A stretch of 64,000 bases of DNA from PALSA-243 sp963743705 (GTDB lineage: Bacteria > Acidobacteriota > Terriglobia > Bryobacterales > Bryobacteraceae), in contig CAVUQS010000012.1 in the NCBI GenBank assembly GCA_963743705.1, positions 620,001 through 684,000 on the forward strand. Direction: 5' to 3'. Each line of letters starts with the position of its first letter. Position 1 is the first letter of the stretch. The position numbers and the translations under genes were made by a program. The notes beneath the pieces are model-generated. The model was not told where the DNA came from, made no database searches, and saw nothing but the letters and a program-made list of their open reading frames with translations. Of this stretch, positions 41,299 to 49,823 are shown piece after piece.

Positions 41299-42666
41299 CT
41301 ACATGCCCGGCATTTGACCGAACGGGAAACCGGGCGGTAGTTTCATCTTGCCCATCTTCTTGCCCATGAAACCGCCCGAAAGGCTCTTCATCATTTTGCG
41401 CATTTCGGTGTATTGCTTGAGCAGGTTGTTGACGTCCTGCACGGAGGTTCCGCTGCCGCGCGCGATGCGGCGGCGACGGGTTCCGTTGATGATCATGTGA
41501 TTCGAACGCTCTCTGGGCGTCATGGAATCGATGATGGCGACGACGCGGTTGAGCTCATTCTCGTCGACTTTTACGTCTTTCAGCTGCTTCATCGGACCGA
41601 CCTTCGGCATCATGTCAAGAATGTTGCTGAGCGGGCCGAGCTTGCGTACCTGCTTCAGCTGATCGCGAAAATCGGCCAGCGTGAAATCGTTCTCGATGAG
41701 CTTGCGCTGCATCTCGACGGCTTTCTTCTGGTCAATTTGTTCGGACGCCTTCTCGATGAACGAGAGGATGTCGCCCATGCCGAGGATGCGGTTGGCGGCG
41801 CGGTCGGGATGGAACGCTTCGAGCGCATCCGATTTTTCGCCGATGCCGACGAACTTGAGCGGCTGCCCGGTCACCTGGCGGATGGAGAGCGCGGCGCCGC
41901 CGCGAGCGTCACCATCCATCTTGGTGAGAATGACGCCGGTGATCCCGAGGCGCTTATGGAACTCTTCCGCCGATTTGACTGCGTCCTGACCGGTCATGGC
42001 GTCGGCGACGAACAGAATTTCAACAGGGTTCAGTTGTTCTTTGAGCTGCTGCAGCTCAGTCATGAGCTGATCGTCGATGTGCAGGCGGCCGGCGGTATCC
42101 ACCAACAGCACATCGCGGCCGTTGTGGATGGCCTCGCGGCGGGCGGAGCGGGCCAGATCGAGCGGTGCGGTTTCGCCGGGCGCCCCCTCGTAAATGGGCT
42201 GGCCCACTTCGCGCGCGATCACCTTCAATTGCTCGCGCGCGGCCGGGCGGTAGACGTCCACCGATACCACCATCGGGCGGCGGCCGTTCTTCGAAAGCCA
42301 GCGAGAGAGCTTGCCTGTGGATGTGGTCTTACCGGAACCTTGCAACCCGACGATCATGAAGACGCTGGGCGGTTCGTTAGCAAAGCGCAGTTTCGCCTCA
42401 TGGCTACCCAAAATCTTGATGAGCTCTTCGTGAACGATCTTCACGACCTGCTGCGAAGGCGAAAGCGCGGTGAGAACCTCTTCACCCATCGCTTTGACTT
42501 TGATGTTCTCGATCAGCTGCTTGACAACTTTGAAATTGACGTCCGCTTCCAGCAGCGCCAGGCGGATCTCGCGCAGGGCGACTTCCATGTTTTCGGCGGA
42601 AAGCTTGCCTTCGCCACGGAGGTTCTTGAAGACACGCTGGAGTTTCTCGGATAGGTTGTCAAACAT
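41299..42666 (-). CDS. ffh: Signal recognition particle protein Ffh (SRP54)
   Basis: 455 residues with N domain (residues 1-90), GTPase domain with GLQGSGKTTSTGKLSRWL, DTAGRLHID and TKMDGDARGGAAL, and a methionine-rich M domain that ends MGKMKLPPGFPFGQMPGM. Length and order are those of bacterial Ffh. It binds signal sequences and 4.5S RNA and delivers ribosomes to FtsY. TATAAT sits 15 bases before the ATG on this strand, giving a very short leader. No 4.5S RNA gene is evident nearby. Confidence 0.97.
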   Translation of the reverse strand: MFDNLSEKLQRVFKNLRGEGKLSAENMEVALREIRLALLEADVNFKVVKQLIENIKVKAMGEEVLTALSPSQQVVKIVHEELIKILGSHEAKLRFANEPPSVFMIVGLQGSGKTTSTGKLSRWLSKNGRRPMVVSVDVYRPAAREQLKVIAREVGQPIYEGAPGETAPLDLARSARREAIHNGRDVLLVDTAGRLHIDDQLMTELQQLKEQLNPVEILFVADAMTGQDAVKSAEEFHKRLGITGVILTKMDGDARGGAALSIRQVTGQPLKFVGIGEKSDALEAFHPDRAANRILGMGDILSFIEKASEQIDQKKAVEMQRKLIENDFTLADFRDQLKQVRKLGPLSNILDMMPKVGPMKQLKDVKVDENELNRVVAIIDSMTPRERSNHMIINGTRRRRIARGSGTSVQDVNNLLKQYTEMRKMMKSLSGGFMGKKMGKMKLPPGFPFGQMPGM

Positions 42667-42681
42667 GAGGGACTACAGTCA

Positions 42682-42708
42682 ATTATAGCGGGGTTGCGGA
42701 TTTACAAA
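42682..42708 (-). promoter_or_regulatory. Promoter candidate of ffh
   Basis: On the minus strand TATAAT (42687-42682) is preceded by TTTGTA (42708-42703) with a 15-base spacer, somewhat short. The ATG at 42666 lies only 15 bases past the -10 box, so the leader is about 9 bases and no ribosome site fits in it. Confidence 0.5.
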
Positions 42709-42720
42709 GCGGCGCGGGGA

Positions 42721-43749
42721 CTACTGATGCTCCGGCAGCAAGTCCCAGATCGCCGGATCTTCTTCGCCCAGTACCCACGAACAAAATCCTTGAAGACCTC
42801 GCGCGGCTGCCAAGTCGTAGCGCTCACGGAAGGTGCGCGCATCGGTGTAGAAAACCCATTCGCGCGTGGCATCCCGGTAGAAGTAAAAGAAGGACGAACG
42901 GTCGGCGGCGTCCCATTGAATGTCGGGATGAAACTGGGTGATGAGCTGGCGGACCTCCAGCCCGCTCACGGTCGCTGCCCGCATGTTCGGTTTCCCTTCC
43001 GCGCCGGGATCGCCCGCGAACCAGCGGTAACCGTAGACCGGAATGCCGAGTGACAGCTTGTCTTTGGGCACGAATTGCAAGGCGTATTCGAGGTTGTCGC
43101 GCGTCCAAATGTAACCGGCCACCGGCCCCGGGGGCGTGTAGCGCGTGTGCTCATCGTAGGTCATCAGGCAAAGCAGGTCTACGGCCGCGCCGATGCCTTT
43201 GAGGTCGTAGGCGGCGCGCCAGTTCGTGAAAATCCACTTCGAGAACGCGCCTTCGCCGGCCTGGCCGGGAGCGTTGGGAACGGTGGCGATGGAAAGCTGC
43301 AAATTGGCGCGATGCAGCGCGGCCGCCGATTCCTGCACCATAGTGGTGAGCGCGTCGCGGTCGGTATCGATGATGTTTTCGAAATCGTATTGGATGCCGG
43401 CGTACCCTTGCTTCGCGCATTCCGCCACCAAATACGCGATCATCTTCTGGCGTGCGGCAGGCGCCGTGACCAGCTTGTGAAAATCGCTCTGGTTGAAGCC
43501 GGGGTTGACGACGATCGGCATCACCGGCACGTGGAAGCGCCTGGCCGCATCCATCACCGTGGCGTCCGGGCCGCCGGAGACGTTGCCATCCGCGTCAACG
43601 CGATACCAGGTGGGAACGAGGATGTCGATCTTCGCGGCGTGATCGAGAAAAGATTGAATGCCTTTCGGATCGGCGGTGAGATAAAACAACGCCTTGGGCG
43701 CTGCGCTCGCGGAGCAGGCGGCCAGGATGAGGCAAAGCAGACGGCGCAC
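42721..43749 (-). CDS. GH18 family glycoside hydrolase (YaaH/SleL-like), exported
   Basis: 342 residues with signal peptide (MRRLLCLILAACSASAA). The TIM-barrel landmarks include GYAGIQYDFENI, in which the acid glutamate of GH18 follows DF, SIATVPNAPG, LCLMTYDEH, and the C-terminal YDLAAARGLQGFCSWVLG. This type cuts beta-1,4 bonds in chitin-like or peptidoglycan glycans. The substrate is likely GlcNAc-containing. It lies 7 bases downstream of the ferredoxin-NADP reductase gene and probably shares its transcript. Confidence 0.88.
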   Translation of the reverse strand: MRRLLCLILAACSASAAPKALFYLTADPKGIQSFLDHAAKIDILVPTWYRVDADGNVSGGPDATVMDAARRFHVPVMPIVVNPGFNQSDFHKLVTAPAARQKMIAYLVAECAKQGYAGIQYDFENIIDTDRDALTTMVQESAAALHRANLQLSIATVPNAPGQAGEGAFSKWIFTNWRAAYDLKGIGAAVDLLCLMTYDEHTRYTPPGPVAGYIWTRDNLEYALQFVPKDKLSLGIPVYGYRWFAGDPGAEGKPNMRAATVSGLEVRQLITQFHPDIQWDAADRSSFFYFYRDATREWVFYTDARTFRERYDLAAARGLQGFCSWVLGEEDPAIWDLLPEHQ

Positions 43750-43756
43750 AGATTTC

Positions 43757-44542
43757 TTAGCTGGCGACGGCCTTCTCGGCGGGCCAGTAAAGCTCTTCTT
43801 TGATCGATTCCTTCTCGAACCCGGCGCGCTTGAGCAAGCCCTTCATGTTTTCGGTCATCTGCGGGTTGCCGCAGAGATATGCGGTAGTGTCGGCGCCAGT
43901 GAAGCCCGCGGCGTCGAGATACTTGCGCGCGATGTCTTCCGCGCGTCCGCGCTCGCCGGTCCAGTGCGGGTCCAGCCAATGGCGGCTGATCGCGGGCACA
44001 TATTGGAACCAGGGGAATTCGCGCGCGGCGGCGGTGAGCTCATCCAAATATCCGAGCTCTTCGGACACGCTGCCGGTGTGAAGCACCAGCATGCGTTCCG
44101 GCGCGGGCTTGCCTTCATGCACATCGGAGATGAACTGGCGCAACATAGCGATGTACGGCGCGGCGCCGGTCACCGTGGCCACCATGAAATGGTGCGGATG
44201 CCCGCTCTTAACGTCAAACAGAAACGCGCCCTTGGTCGCGCGGCGGATGAGAATCTCACCGCCTATCGGCACCTGGTGCAAATGGGGCGTGAGTTTGCCG
44301 TGCGGCACCAGCTCCAGGTAAAACTCGAGCTGTTCATCGTAAGGCGAGGACGCGATCGAGTACGGCCGCTCGATCATTTTCTGGTTCTCGCCGGCGGGCA
44401 GGCCGAGCGTGGCGTATTGGCCAGGATGAAACGCCACCTTCGTATCTGGACGCAGGCGGATTACCCAAAGCTCCGCGCTCAATTCGCGGCGCGCGGTGAC
44501 GATGCCTTTGACAAATTTGGATTCCGGGGACGGCGGGGTCAT
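43757..44542 (-). CDS. fpr: Ferredoxin-NADP+ reductase
   Basis: 261 residues. FAD site ERPYSIASSPYDEQLEFYLE, NADP region MVATVTGAAPYIAMLRQ and AYLCGNPQMTENMKGLLKRA are as in bacterial Fpr. It transfers electrons between NADPH and ferredoxin or flavodoxin. It is cytoplasmic, with no signal peptide. First gene of a two-gene unit with the GH18 gene; gap to the next gene upstream is 86 bases. Confidence 0.93.
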   Translation of the reverse strand: MTPPSPESKFVKGIVTARRELSAELWVIRLRPDTKVAFHPGQYATLGLPAGENQKMIERPYSIASSPYDEQLEFYLELVPHGKLTPHLHQVPIGGEILIRRATKGAFLFDVKSGHPHHFMVATVTGAAPYIAMLRQFISDVHEGKPAPERMLVLHTGSVSEELGYLDELTAAAREFPWFQYVPAISRHWLDPHWTGERGRAEDIARKYLDAAGFTGADTTAYLCGNPQMTENMKGLLKRAGFEKESIKEELYWPAEKAVAS

Positions 44543-44628
44543 AGGTTGGCAAGATCGCTCGTGTTCAAGCTACAGGGTTTTAACATCGGATGCAAGGCTC
44601 GGGGCCCGCATTCATCTCATGGCAGGGG

Positions 44629-45705
44629 CTATGATTTCGCGCCCGGTTCGGCGCCCGCCGCGTTTTGCAGGAAGATACTGCGCGTGGGGAACGGCATGTC
44701 GATGCGCTCTTCGCGGAAACGCTGCAGGATCCGCCTGCGGAGCTGGTGGCGCACGCTGAACTGGTTCGAAAACTCGGCGATCTGAAAACCCAGCGTGAAG
44801 TTCAGCGAAGAGTCTCCGAAGCCGGGGTCGAAGGTTACGGCGGGCGCAGGCTCGGGTAACATGCCTGGAACCTCCGTCAGCGCCTTCTTCGCGACCTCGA
44901 GCAGCACGCGCTCCACCAGATCGATATCGGAATCATATGAAACCGAAACCTGCACCGACGCTCCCATCCGCTTTTCCGGCAAATAGTAATTGGTGACGTT
45001 GGCCTGCGCCAGTTTGGCGTTCGGCACGACGATCAAGTTATTAGCCAGCACCCGCAGCGTGGTGGAGCGCCAACTGATATCGGTGACATAGCCTTCTTCG
45101 CCGGTGTTCAGCTTGATGTAATCGCCCAAGCGGATCTGCTGCGCCAGACTGATGTAGAAACCCGCGAAGAGATTGGAGAGGGTGTCCTGCAGAGCGAGCG
45201 CCACCGCCAGGCCGCCGACCCCCAACGCCGTGAGAATGGGCGTAACTTCGATGCCGATGACGCGAAGCGCCACCAGAATCCCGAGAATCAGCACCACCAA
45301 CTGCGCCACGTTTTGCGACAGCGTGGTCACCGGCACCGCGCCGGGAACCTGGTCGCCGAAGTTGCGGACCAGGTCGCCTGCCAGCCGCATGCACATGATG
45401 GTCAGTGACGCGATGAAAAGCACCTGCAATACTTCGGGCGCGCGCTCGGTGAAACGGTGGGGCAAGTCGGAAGATTGAATGGCGAAATGCGCGGCCAGAA
45501 TGAAATTCCAGATGTGCGTGGGGCCGCGAAGCGAGTCGTACAGCGTTTGCACAGCGCGGGTGGGGGAGCGCCGCTGCCAGGATCGCAGCGCCCGGAAAAA
45601 GATGCCGCGGATCAGATACGTCACGCCCAGCGTGACAAGGAACACGACGACAGGCTGAACCCATTCGGAGGGATGACGGCGAAACGACTCAAGGATCTCG
45701 TGCAT
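44629..45705 (-). CDS. Small-conductance mechanosensitive channel, MscS family
   Basis: About 358 residues from ATG 45705; GGAG 9 bases upstream fits, so the longer start at 45792 was not chosen. Three membrane segments (about residues 18-38, 80-100, 125-170) precede the pore helix GVGGLAVALALQDTLSNLFA, the beta domain (RLGDYIKLNTGEEGYVTDIS, NNLIVVPNAKLA) and a C-terminal cytosolic domain. It opens under membrane tension to release solutes. The order and length are those of the short MscS group. Confidence 0.93.
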   Translation of the reverse strand: MHEILESFRRHPSEWVQPVVVFLVTLGVTYLIRGIFFRALRSWQRRSPTRAVQTLYDSLRGPTHIWNFILAAHFAIQSSDLPHRFTERAPEVLQVLFIASLTIMCMRLAGDLVRNFGDQVPGAVPVTTLSQNVAQLVVLILGILVALRVIGIEVTPILTALGVGGLAVALALQDTLSNLFAGFYISLAQQIRLGDYIKLNTGEEGYVTDISWRSTTLRVLANNLIVVPNAKLAQANVTNYYLPEKRMGASVQVSVSYDSDIDLVERVLLEVAKKALTEVPGMLPEPAPAVTFDPGFGDSSLNFTLGFQIAEFSNQFSVRHQLRRRILQRFREERIDMPFPTRSIFLQNAAGAEPGAKS

Positions 45706-45833
45706 GTGCCCGGCTCCTCTATAAGATCGCATACGAAGAGGGATCAATGCATCTCGTTTCAATAACTTAGGGTTTACGCGGCTCCAGCCCATATAGCCTG
45801 CACGGGAACCGTCGCCGACGCGTCATATTTGGT

Positions 45834-47462
45834 GTGAAGGTTCGTACGCCCATAGTCTGCCTTTTTCTGACGGCGTTGCTGGTGGCCGATGAACCTTCGG
45901 CGTTCGATCTCTTCGAGCGCGGACGCGCGGCCGAGAAGAAAGGGCACATCGCGGAGGCGTACCTTCTGTATTCGGAAGCCGCCGCGCTGGAGCCCAAGAA
46001 CCGCGCGTACTGGGCAAAGAGCCGCGCCCTTCGCACCCGCGCCGCGCTGGAATCGCTGGTCATGCCGGTGGCGCCGGTTCCCGATACGGATAAGCAAACC
46101 GATGACGCTTCGGATGCCGCCGGCGATCAGGAGCCGTTCGTCCCGGACGAAGCCACGCCGCAGGACATGACGGACGCACGGCGCAAACTGCCCCCCACCG
46201 AATTGACGCCCAACGACGGAACCGGCGATATCGATTTGCGCGGGGACTCCAAACAGATCTGGGAGGGCGTCGCCAAAATATACGGCCTCGACTGCGTGTT
46301 CGACGGTGACTACACGCCCACCGGTCCGATGCGTTTCCAGCTGAAGGGCGTCGATTACCGCGTGGCGATCCGCGGCCTCGAAGCCACCACGGGTACGTTC
46401 ATCATTCCGCTGACCGGCCGCATTTTCCTGGTGGCGAAAGACACGCCGCAGAAGCGGACGGAGCTGCAACCGCGCGTCGCGGTCTCGGTTCCGCTGCCGG
46501 ATAGCGTGACGCAGCAGGATTTCAACCAGGCTGTGACCGCCGTCCAGCAGGCCGTTGGAATCGAAAAGATTTCGTTCGATACCCAGAGCAAGACCGTCAT
46601 CATGCGCGACACAGTGGGCAAAGTGACGCTGGCGCGCGCGCTGTTCCAGGAGTTGCTGCGTCCGCCGGCGCAGGTGATGGTGGATCTGAAACTGGTGGAA
46701 GTGACGCGCAACGACATGCTGACTTACGGCGTCGATTTTCCAACTACCTTTACTCTCAATCCGCTAACGGGCTGGTTGAACAGCATGATCCTTCCGCCCG
46801 CGAATATCGTCGGGTTTCTGACCTTCGGAGGCGGCAAAACGCTCATGGGCATCGGCATCATGACGCCGACGCTCGAATTGCAAATGTCGAAATCGAGCGC
46901 CAGCAACCTGCTGGAATCGCAGTTGCGCACAACCGACGGTCAGCCGGCGACGATGCATATCGGCGAGCAATATCCGGTGCTGACTTCACAATACGTGGGT
47001 CCCGCGAATTTCTCGCAAGGCGGCACCGTCTACACCCCGCCGCCGTCATTCCAGTTCGTGGATTTGGGACTGTCGGTGAAAGTCACGCCTGCGGTTCGCA
47101 CCGCCAGCCATGCGACGTTAGATGTCGACGCCGAGTTCAAAGTGCTGACCGGCCAATCCAACAACGGCATCCCGGTGATTGCCAATCGCGCACTGAAATC
47201 GCAGGTCGATCTGCCCATGGGAAACTGGGCCGTGATCGGCGGTCTGTTGAATGTGGAAGACGCGCACAATATGACGGGCGTCGCGGGCCTCTCTCAAATC
47301 CCGTATCTCGGGCCGCTCACCAGCGTACATAACAAGACCAAGAATTCGGACATCATCTTACTGTTGATCCGCCCCCGCCTGCTTTCCCTGCCGCCAAGCG
47401 AGATGTCACTGCCGCGCGCTTACCGCATGGGCTCGGAAACACGTCCCATCACGCCCCTTTAA
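45834..47462 (+). CDS. Secretin-domain protein (GspD/PilQ-like) with TPR and STN-type N-terminus
   Basis: 542 residues from GTG 45834. Residues about 20-70 form a TPR pair (FERGRAAEKKGHIAEAYLLY), then an N0/STN-like segment (IDLRGDSKQIWEGVAKIYGL, DYRVAIRGLEATTGTF), and from about 280 a secretin domain (VMVDLKLVEVTRNDMLTYGV, WAVIGGLLNVEDAHN, LGPLTSVHNKTKNSDIILLL). Secretins form outer-membrane rings for type II secretion or pili. No other secretion gene is nearby, so it is an orphan or belongs to a distant system. A weak signal peptide (first 18 residues) is present. Confidence 0.9.
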   Translation: MKVRTPIVCLFLTALLVADEPSAFDLFERGRAAEKKGHIAEAYLLYSEAAALEPKNRAYWAKSRALRTRAALESLVMPVAPVPDTDKQTDDASDAAGDQEPFVPDEATPQDMTDARRKLPPTELTPNDGTGDIDLRGDSKQIWEGVAKIYGLDCVFDGDYTPTGPMRFQLKGVDYRVAIRGLEATTGTFIIPLTGRIFLVAKDTPQKRTELQPRVAVSVPLPDSVTQQDFNQAVTAVQQAVGIEKISFDTQSKTVIMRDTVGKVTLARALFQELLRPPAQVMVDLKLVEVTRNDMLTYGVDFPTTFTLNPLTGWLNSMILPPANIVGFLTFGGGKTLMGIGIMTPTLELQMSKSSASNLLESQLRTTDGQPATMHIGEQYPVLTSQYVGPANFSQGGTVYTPPPSFQFVDLGLSVKVTPAVRTASHATLDVDAEFKVLTGQSNNGIPVIANRALKSQVDLPMGNWAVIGGLLNVEDAHNMTGVAGLSQIPYLGPLTSVHNKTKNSDIILLLIRPRLLSLPPSEMSLPRAYRMGSETRPITPL

Positions 47463-47534
47463 GGGCTCGCCCCCGCCTCTGACTGTTCGCAAGCGCCCCG
47501 ACCATTCGGGCAAGCGCCTGCTACGCTAACCGGC

Positions 47535-48035
47535 ATGGGGAACCGCCTCGCGTTGGCGCCTATCGCGCTTCTGTTTCTTGGATCTTTCACCGCACGCTGC
47601 GATGACGCTTCCAAGAACGCCAAGATAGAACAACTCTTCAACCTTTCCAAAGTAGATAAGACGGTGCAATCGGGCATCGATCAAACTATGGATCAGATGA
47701 AGGGCGTACTGCAGCAGATATATGGCACAAGTCTGCCGCCCGACCAGGTTAAGAATGTCGAAGAACTGCAAGGCAGGATAGGCAAGATTCTGGTAGACAC
47801 GCTGTCCTGGGAAAAACTCAAGCCGGTCTACATCAAAATCTATGCCGACGCCTATACCGAGCGCCAGATCGACGATTTGGTAGCGTTCTTCAAAACGCCG
47901 ACCGGGCAAGCCATGGTGGACAAAGGCCCGGCATTGGCCGAAAAGGGCGGTCAGGCGGCGCAGCAGCGGCTTAGCGCGGTAATGCCCGCCATCCAGAAAC
48001 TGATGAAGGACTTCGCGCCGTCAACATCTAAGTGA
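47535..48035 (+). CDS. DUF2059 family exported protein
   Basis: 166 residues with a signal peptide (about 1-22) and the DUF2059 core: FNLSKVDKTVQSGIDQTMDQ, PVYIKIYADAYTERQIDDLV, FFKTPTGQAMVDKGPALA. Family function unknown; proteins are thought to be exported helical proteins. It follows the secretin by 72 bases and converges on the PFK gene. Confidence 0.88.
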   Translation: MGNRLALAPIALLFLGSFTARCDDASKNAKIEQLFNLSKVDKTVQSGIDQTMDQMKGVLQQIYGTSLPPDQVKNVEELQGRIGKILVDTLSWEKLKPVYIKIYADAYTERQIDDLVAFFKTPTGQAMVDKGPALAEKGGQAAQQRLSAVMPAIQKLMKDFAPSTSK

Positions 48036-48046
48036 TCGCCCGTATT

Positions 48047-49231
48047 CTACGAGTGCGTCAGGAAGATCGGCAGCCCTAACTTATGATCGTAAGTGGGGCG
48101 GTAGCGTTCCGTGTTATACATGCGGTCTACCTCCACCTTGCGCGGGCCTAACTTCGGATCGGGAATCTCGGTGAGGCTGTAAGATCCGGTCTGGATAGCC
48201 GTCATAAGTCCGTGCTTGCCTTCTTTGATGGCATCGAGCGCCATTCCCGCGAACGTAGAAGCCACCATGCGGTCGACGAAATCGGCGCTGCCCGAGCGTA
48301 AATCGTAAGTCAGATCGCTGACGATGGTCTCTTCGCCCGTGGATCGCTTGATTTCATTGCTCAGGTCTTCGGCCACGCTCATCTTCTTGCGGTGACCGTA
48401 CGCATCGGGATCGCCGTACTCTTTGACCTCATAACCTTCCCACTCCGCGCCTTCGGAAAGAATCACCAACGCATAGTTGCTCGGGTTATTACGCTTGTCG
48501 GTCATCACCAGATCGATCAATTTTTCCAGGTTGACCTTGTATTCCGGAATGCAACACCGCACCGACGTCACATAGGCCGTATAGAGCGCCGTATAACCGG
48601 CGTCGCGCCCGAACACGCGGAAGATGCCAATGCGTTCGTGCGAACCGACCGTGGTGCGCTGACGCTCAATGGCGTCCATCGCGCGTGTGATGGCCGTCGA
48701 GAAACCGATGCAATATTCGGTATTTCGCACGTCGTTATCCATGGTTTTCGGCACGGCAATCACCTTCACGCCTTGCCGATCGAGGTGCGCGGCGTAGCTC
48801 AGCGTGTCGTCGCCGCCGATCGCGATCAGGTAGTCGAGGCCGATGGTCTCGACATTCTTAAGCACGGCCGAAGTGATGTCGTAGGCCGTGGTGGTGACGC
48901 CCTTCTTGGTGATTTCCTGTTTGGGAAACTCCTGGCCTTCGAGCACGGGGGGAATCTTGGCCATCTTCGCGGGATTGGTGCGCGAGCTGTGGAGGTATGT
49001 GCCGCCGGTGCGGTCGATGGTGCGCGTATTTTCGCGATTGAGCGGCTGCACGTAGCGCGCGCGGCTTCCGGGATCCTGCAGATTGATGTGGGTCAAACCC
49101 TCCCATCCGCGGCGAATGCCGATCACTTCGCAGCCCATCTCTCCGCCGCGATACACCACTGTTTTGATGACTGAGTTAAGGCCCGGAACGTCGCCGCCGC
49201 CCGTGAGAATGCCGATACGCTTTGCCGCCAT
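48047..49231 (-). CDS. 6-phosphofructokinase, PPi-dependent by signature
   Basis: 394 residues with GGDVPGLN (phosphate loop) and MDNDVRNTEYCIGFSTAITRA. Two residues decide the phosphoryl donor in this family: ATP enzymes have GGDGS and PGTxDND, PPi enzymes GGDD and PKTxDND. This protein has GGDDTLSYA and PKTMDNDV, both PPi type. It would convert fructose 6-phosphate to fructose 1,6-bisphosphate reversibly. A TATAAT at 49284-49279 and AGGAG 6-7 bases before ATG support the start. The donor is inferred from the signature only. Confidence 0.92.
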   Translation of the reverse strand: MAAKRIGILTGGGDVPGLNSVIKTVVYRGGEMGCEVIGIRRGWEGLTHINLQDPGSRARYVQPLNRENTRTIDRTGGTYLHSSRTNPAKMAKIPPVLEGQEFPKQEITKKGVTTTAYDITSAVLKNVETIGLDYLIAIGGDDTLSYAAHLDRQGVKVIAVPKTMDNDVRNTEYCIGFSTAITRAMDAIERQRTTVGSHERIGIFRVFGRDAGYTALYTAYVTSVRCCIPEYKVNLEKLIDLVMTDKRNNPSNYALVILSEGAEWEGYEVKEYGDPDAYGHRKKMSVAEDLSNEIKRSTGEETIVSDLTYDLRSGSADFVDRMVASTFAGMALDAIKEGKHGLMTAIQTGSYSLTEIPDPKLGPRKVEVDRMYNTERYRPTYDHKLGLPIFLTHS

Positions 49232-49278
49232 GAAAGCTCCTGTGTATGTTTTTTGAAATGGGATGCGTGGAAAATTCC

Positions 49279-49284
49279 ATTATA
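49279..49284 (-). promoter_or_regulatory. -10 box candidate of the phosphofructokinase gene
   Basis: Perfect TATAAT on the minus strand, 47 bases before the start ATG at 49231, which leaves room for an ordinary leader with AGGAG. No convincing -35 box at 16-18 bases. Confidence 0.5.
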
Positions 49285-49305
49285 GCGGCGGCATCGCCAA
49301 ACGCA

Positions 49306-49806
49306 TCACTCGCTCATGATCGGCTGGGGCTCTTCGAGCGGTAACGGACGCACCAAATGATTGCGCATAAGGATGCGAGCGCACGTATTCCAGCGCAGAA
49401 TGGCGTCGTCGTTGCCCACCGGCCGCACCGCTTCCGCCTGCTCGTAAAACTCCATCGCTTTACGGAAGGAATGATACGCGGCGGATGGACTGCCCGGCCG
49501 CGCCTGCCGCAGGTGATGATGCGCCACGCGCTCCCAAACGATGCCGCTATAGTAGGTGCGCATGTAACCGCTCTCGATGCGTTCCAGCAGCTCCAGCGCG
49601 CTGGCCTGCGTGGCGCCGGCGCCGAATTGATCGGTACGCGCCAGCAACAGCGAGATCAAAGCGTCCTGATTGTCAGGCGCAACCGCCAGAATATCGAGGC
49701 AGATGCTTTCCGCCAGGCTGGGCTCATTCAACAAGCGGTAGCGATCGACCTTCGCCAGCGCTTCGGGGAAGGTTTCAGGGGCAATGCGCTTCAGTTCAAA
49801 GTGCAT
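49306..49806 (-). CDS. Helical TPR-like hypothetical protein
   Basis: About 166 residues from ATG 49806, 17 bases after the glmU stop and after a GGAG about 10 bases upstream. The sequence (NEPSLAESICLDILAVAPDN, AYHSFRKAMEFYEQAEAV) has TPR-like helical pairs. No enzyme motif. Cotranscribed with glmU by position. The longer frame to 49866 overlaps glmU and was not chosen. Confidence 0.72.
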   Translation of the reverse strand: MHFELKRIAPETFPEALAKVDRYRLLNEPSLAESICLDILAVAPDNQDALISLLLARTDQFGAGATQASALELLERIESGYMRTYYSGIVWERVAHHHLRQARPGSPSAAYHSFRKAMEFYEQAEAVRPVGNDDAILRWNTCARILMRNHLVRPLPLEEPQPIMSE

Positions 49807-49823
49807 GGGCTCGGGACTCCATT

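Noticed and set aside
41413..42654. Open frame (413 codons) antisense to ffh
   Set aside because: Ffh on the other strand has all its motifs; the antisense frame is a GC artefact.
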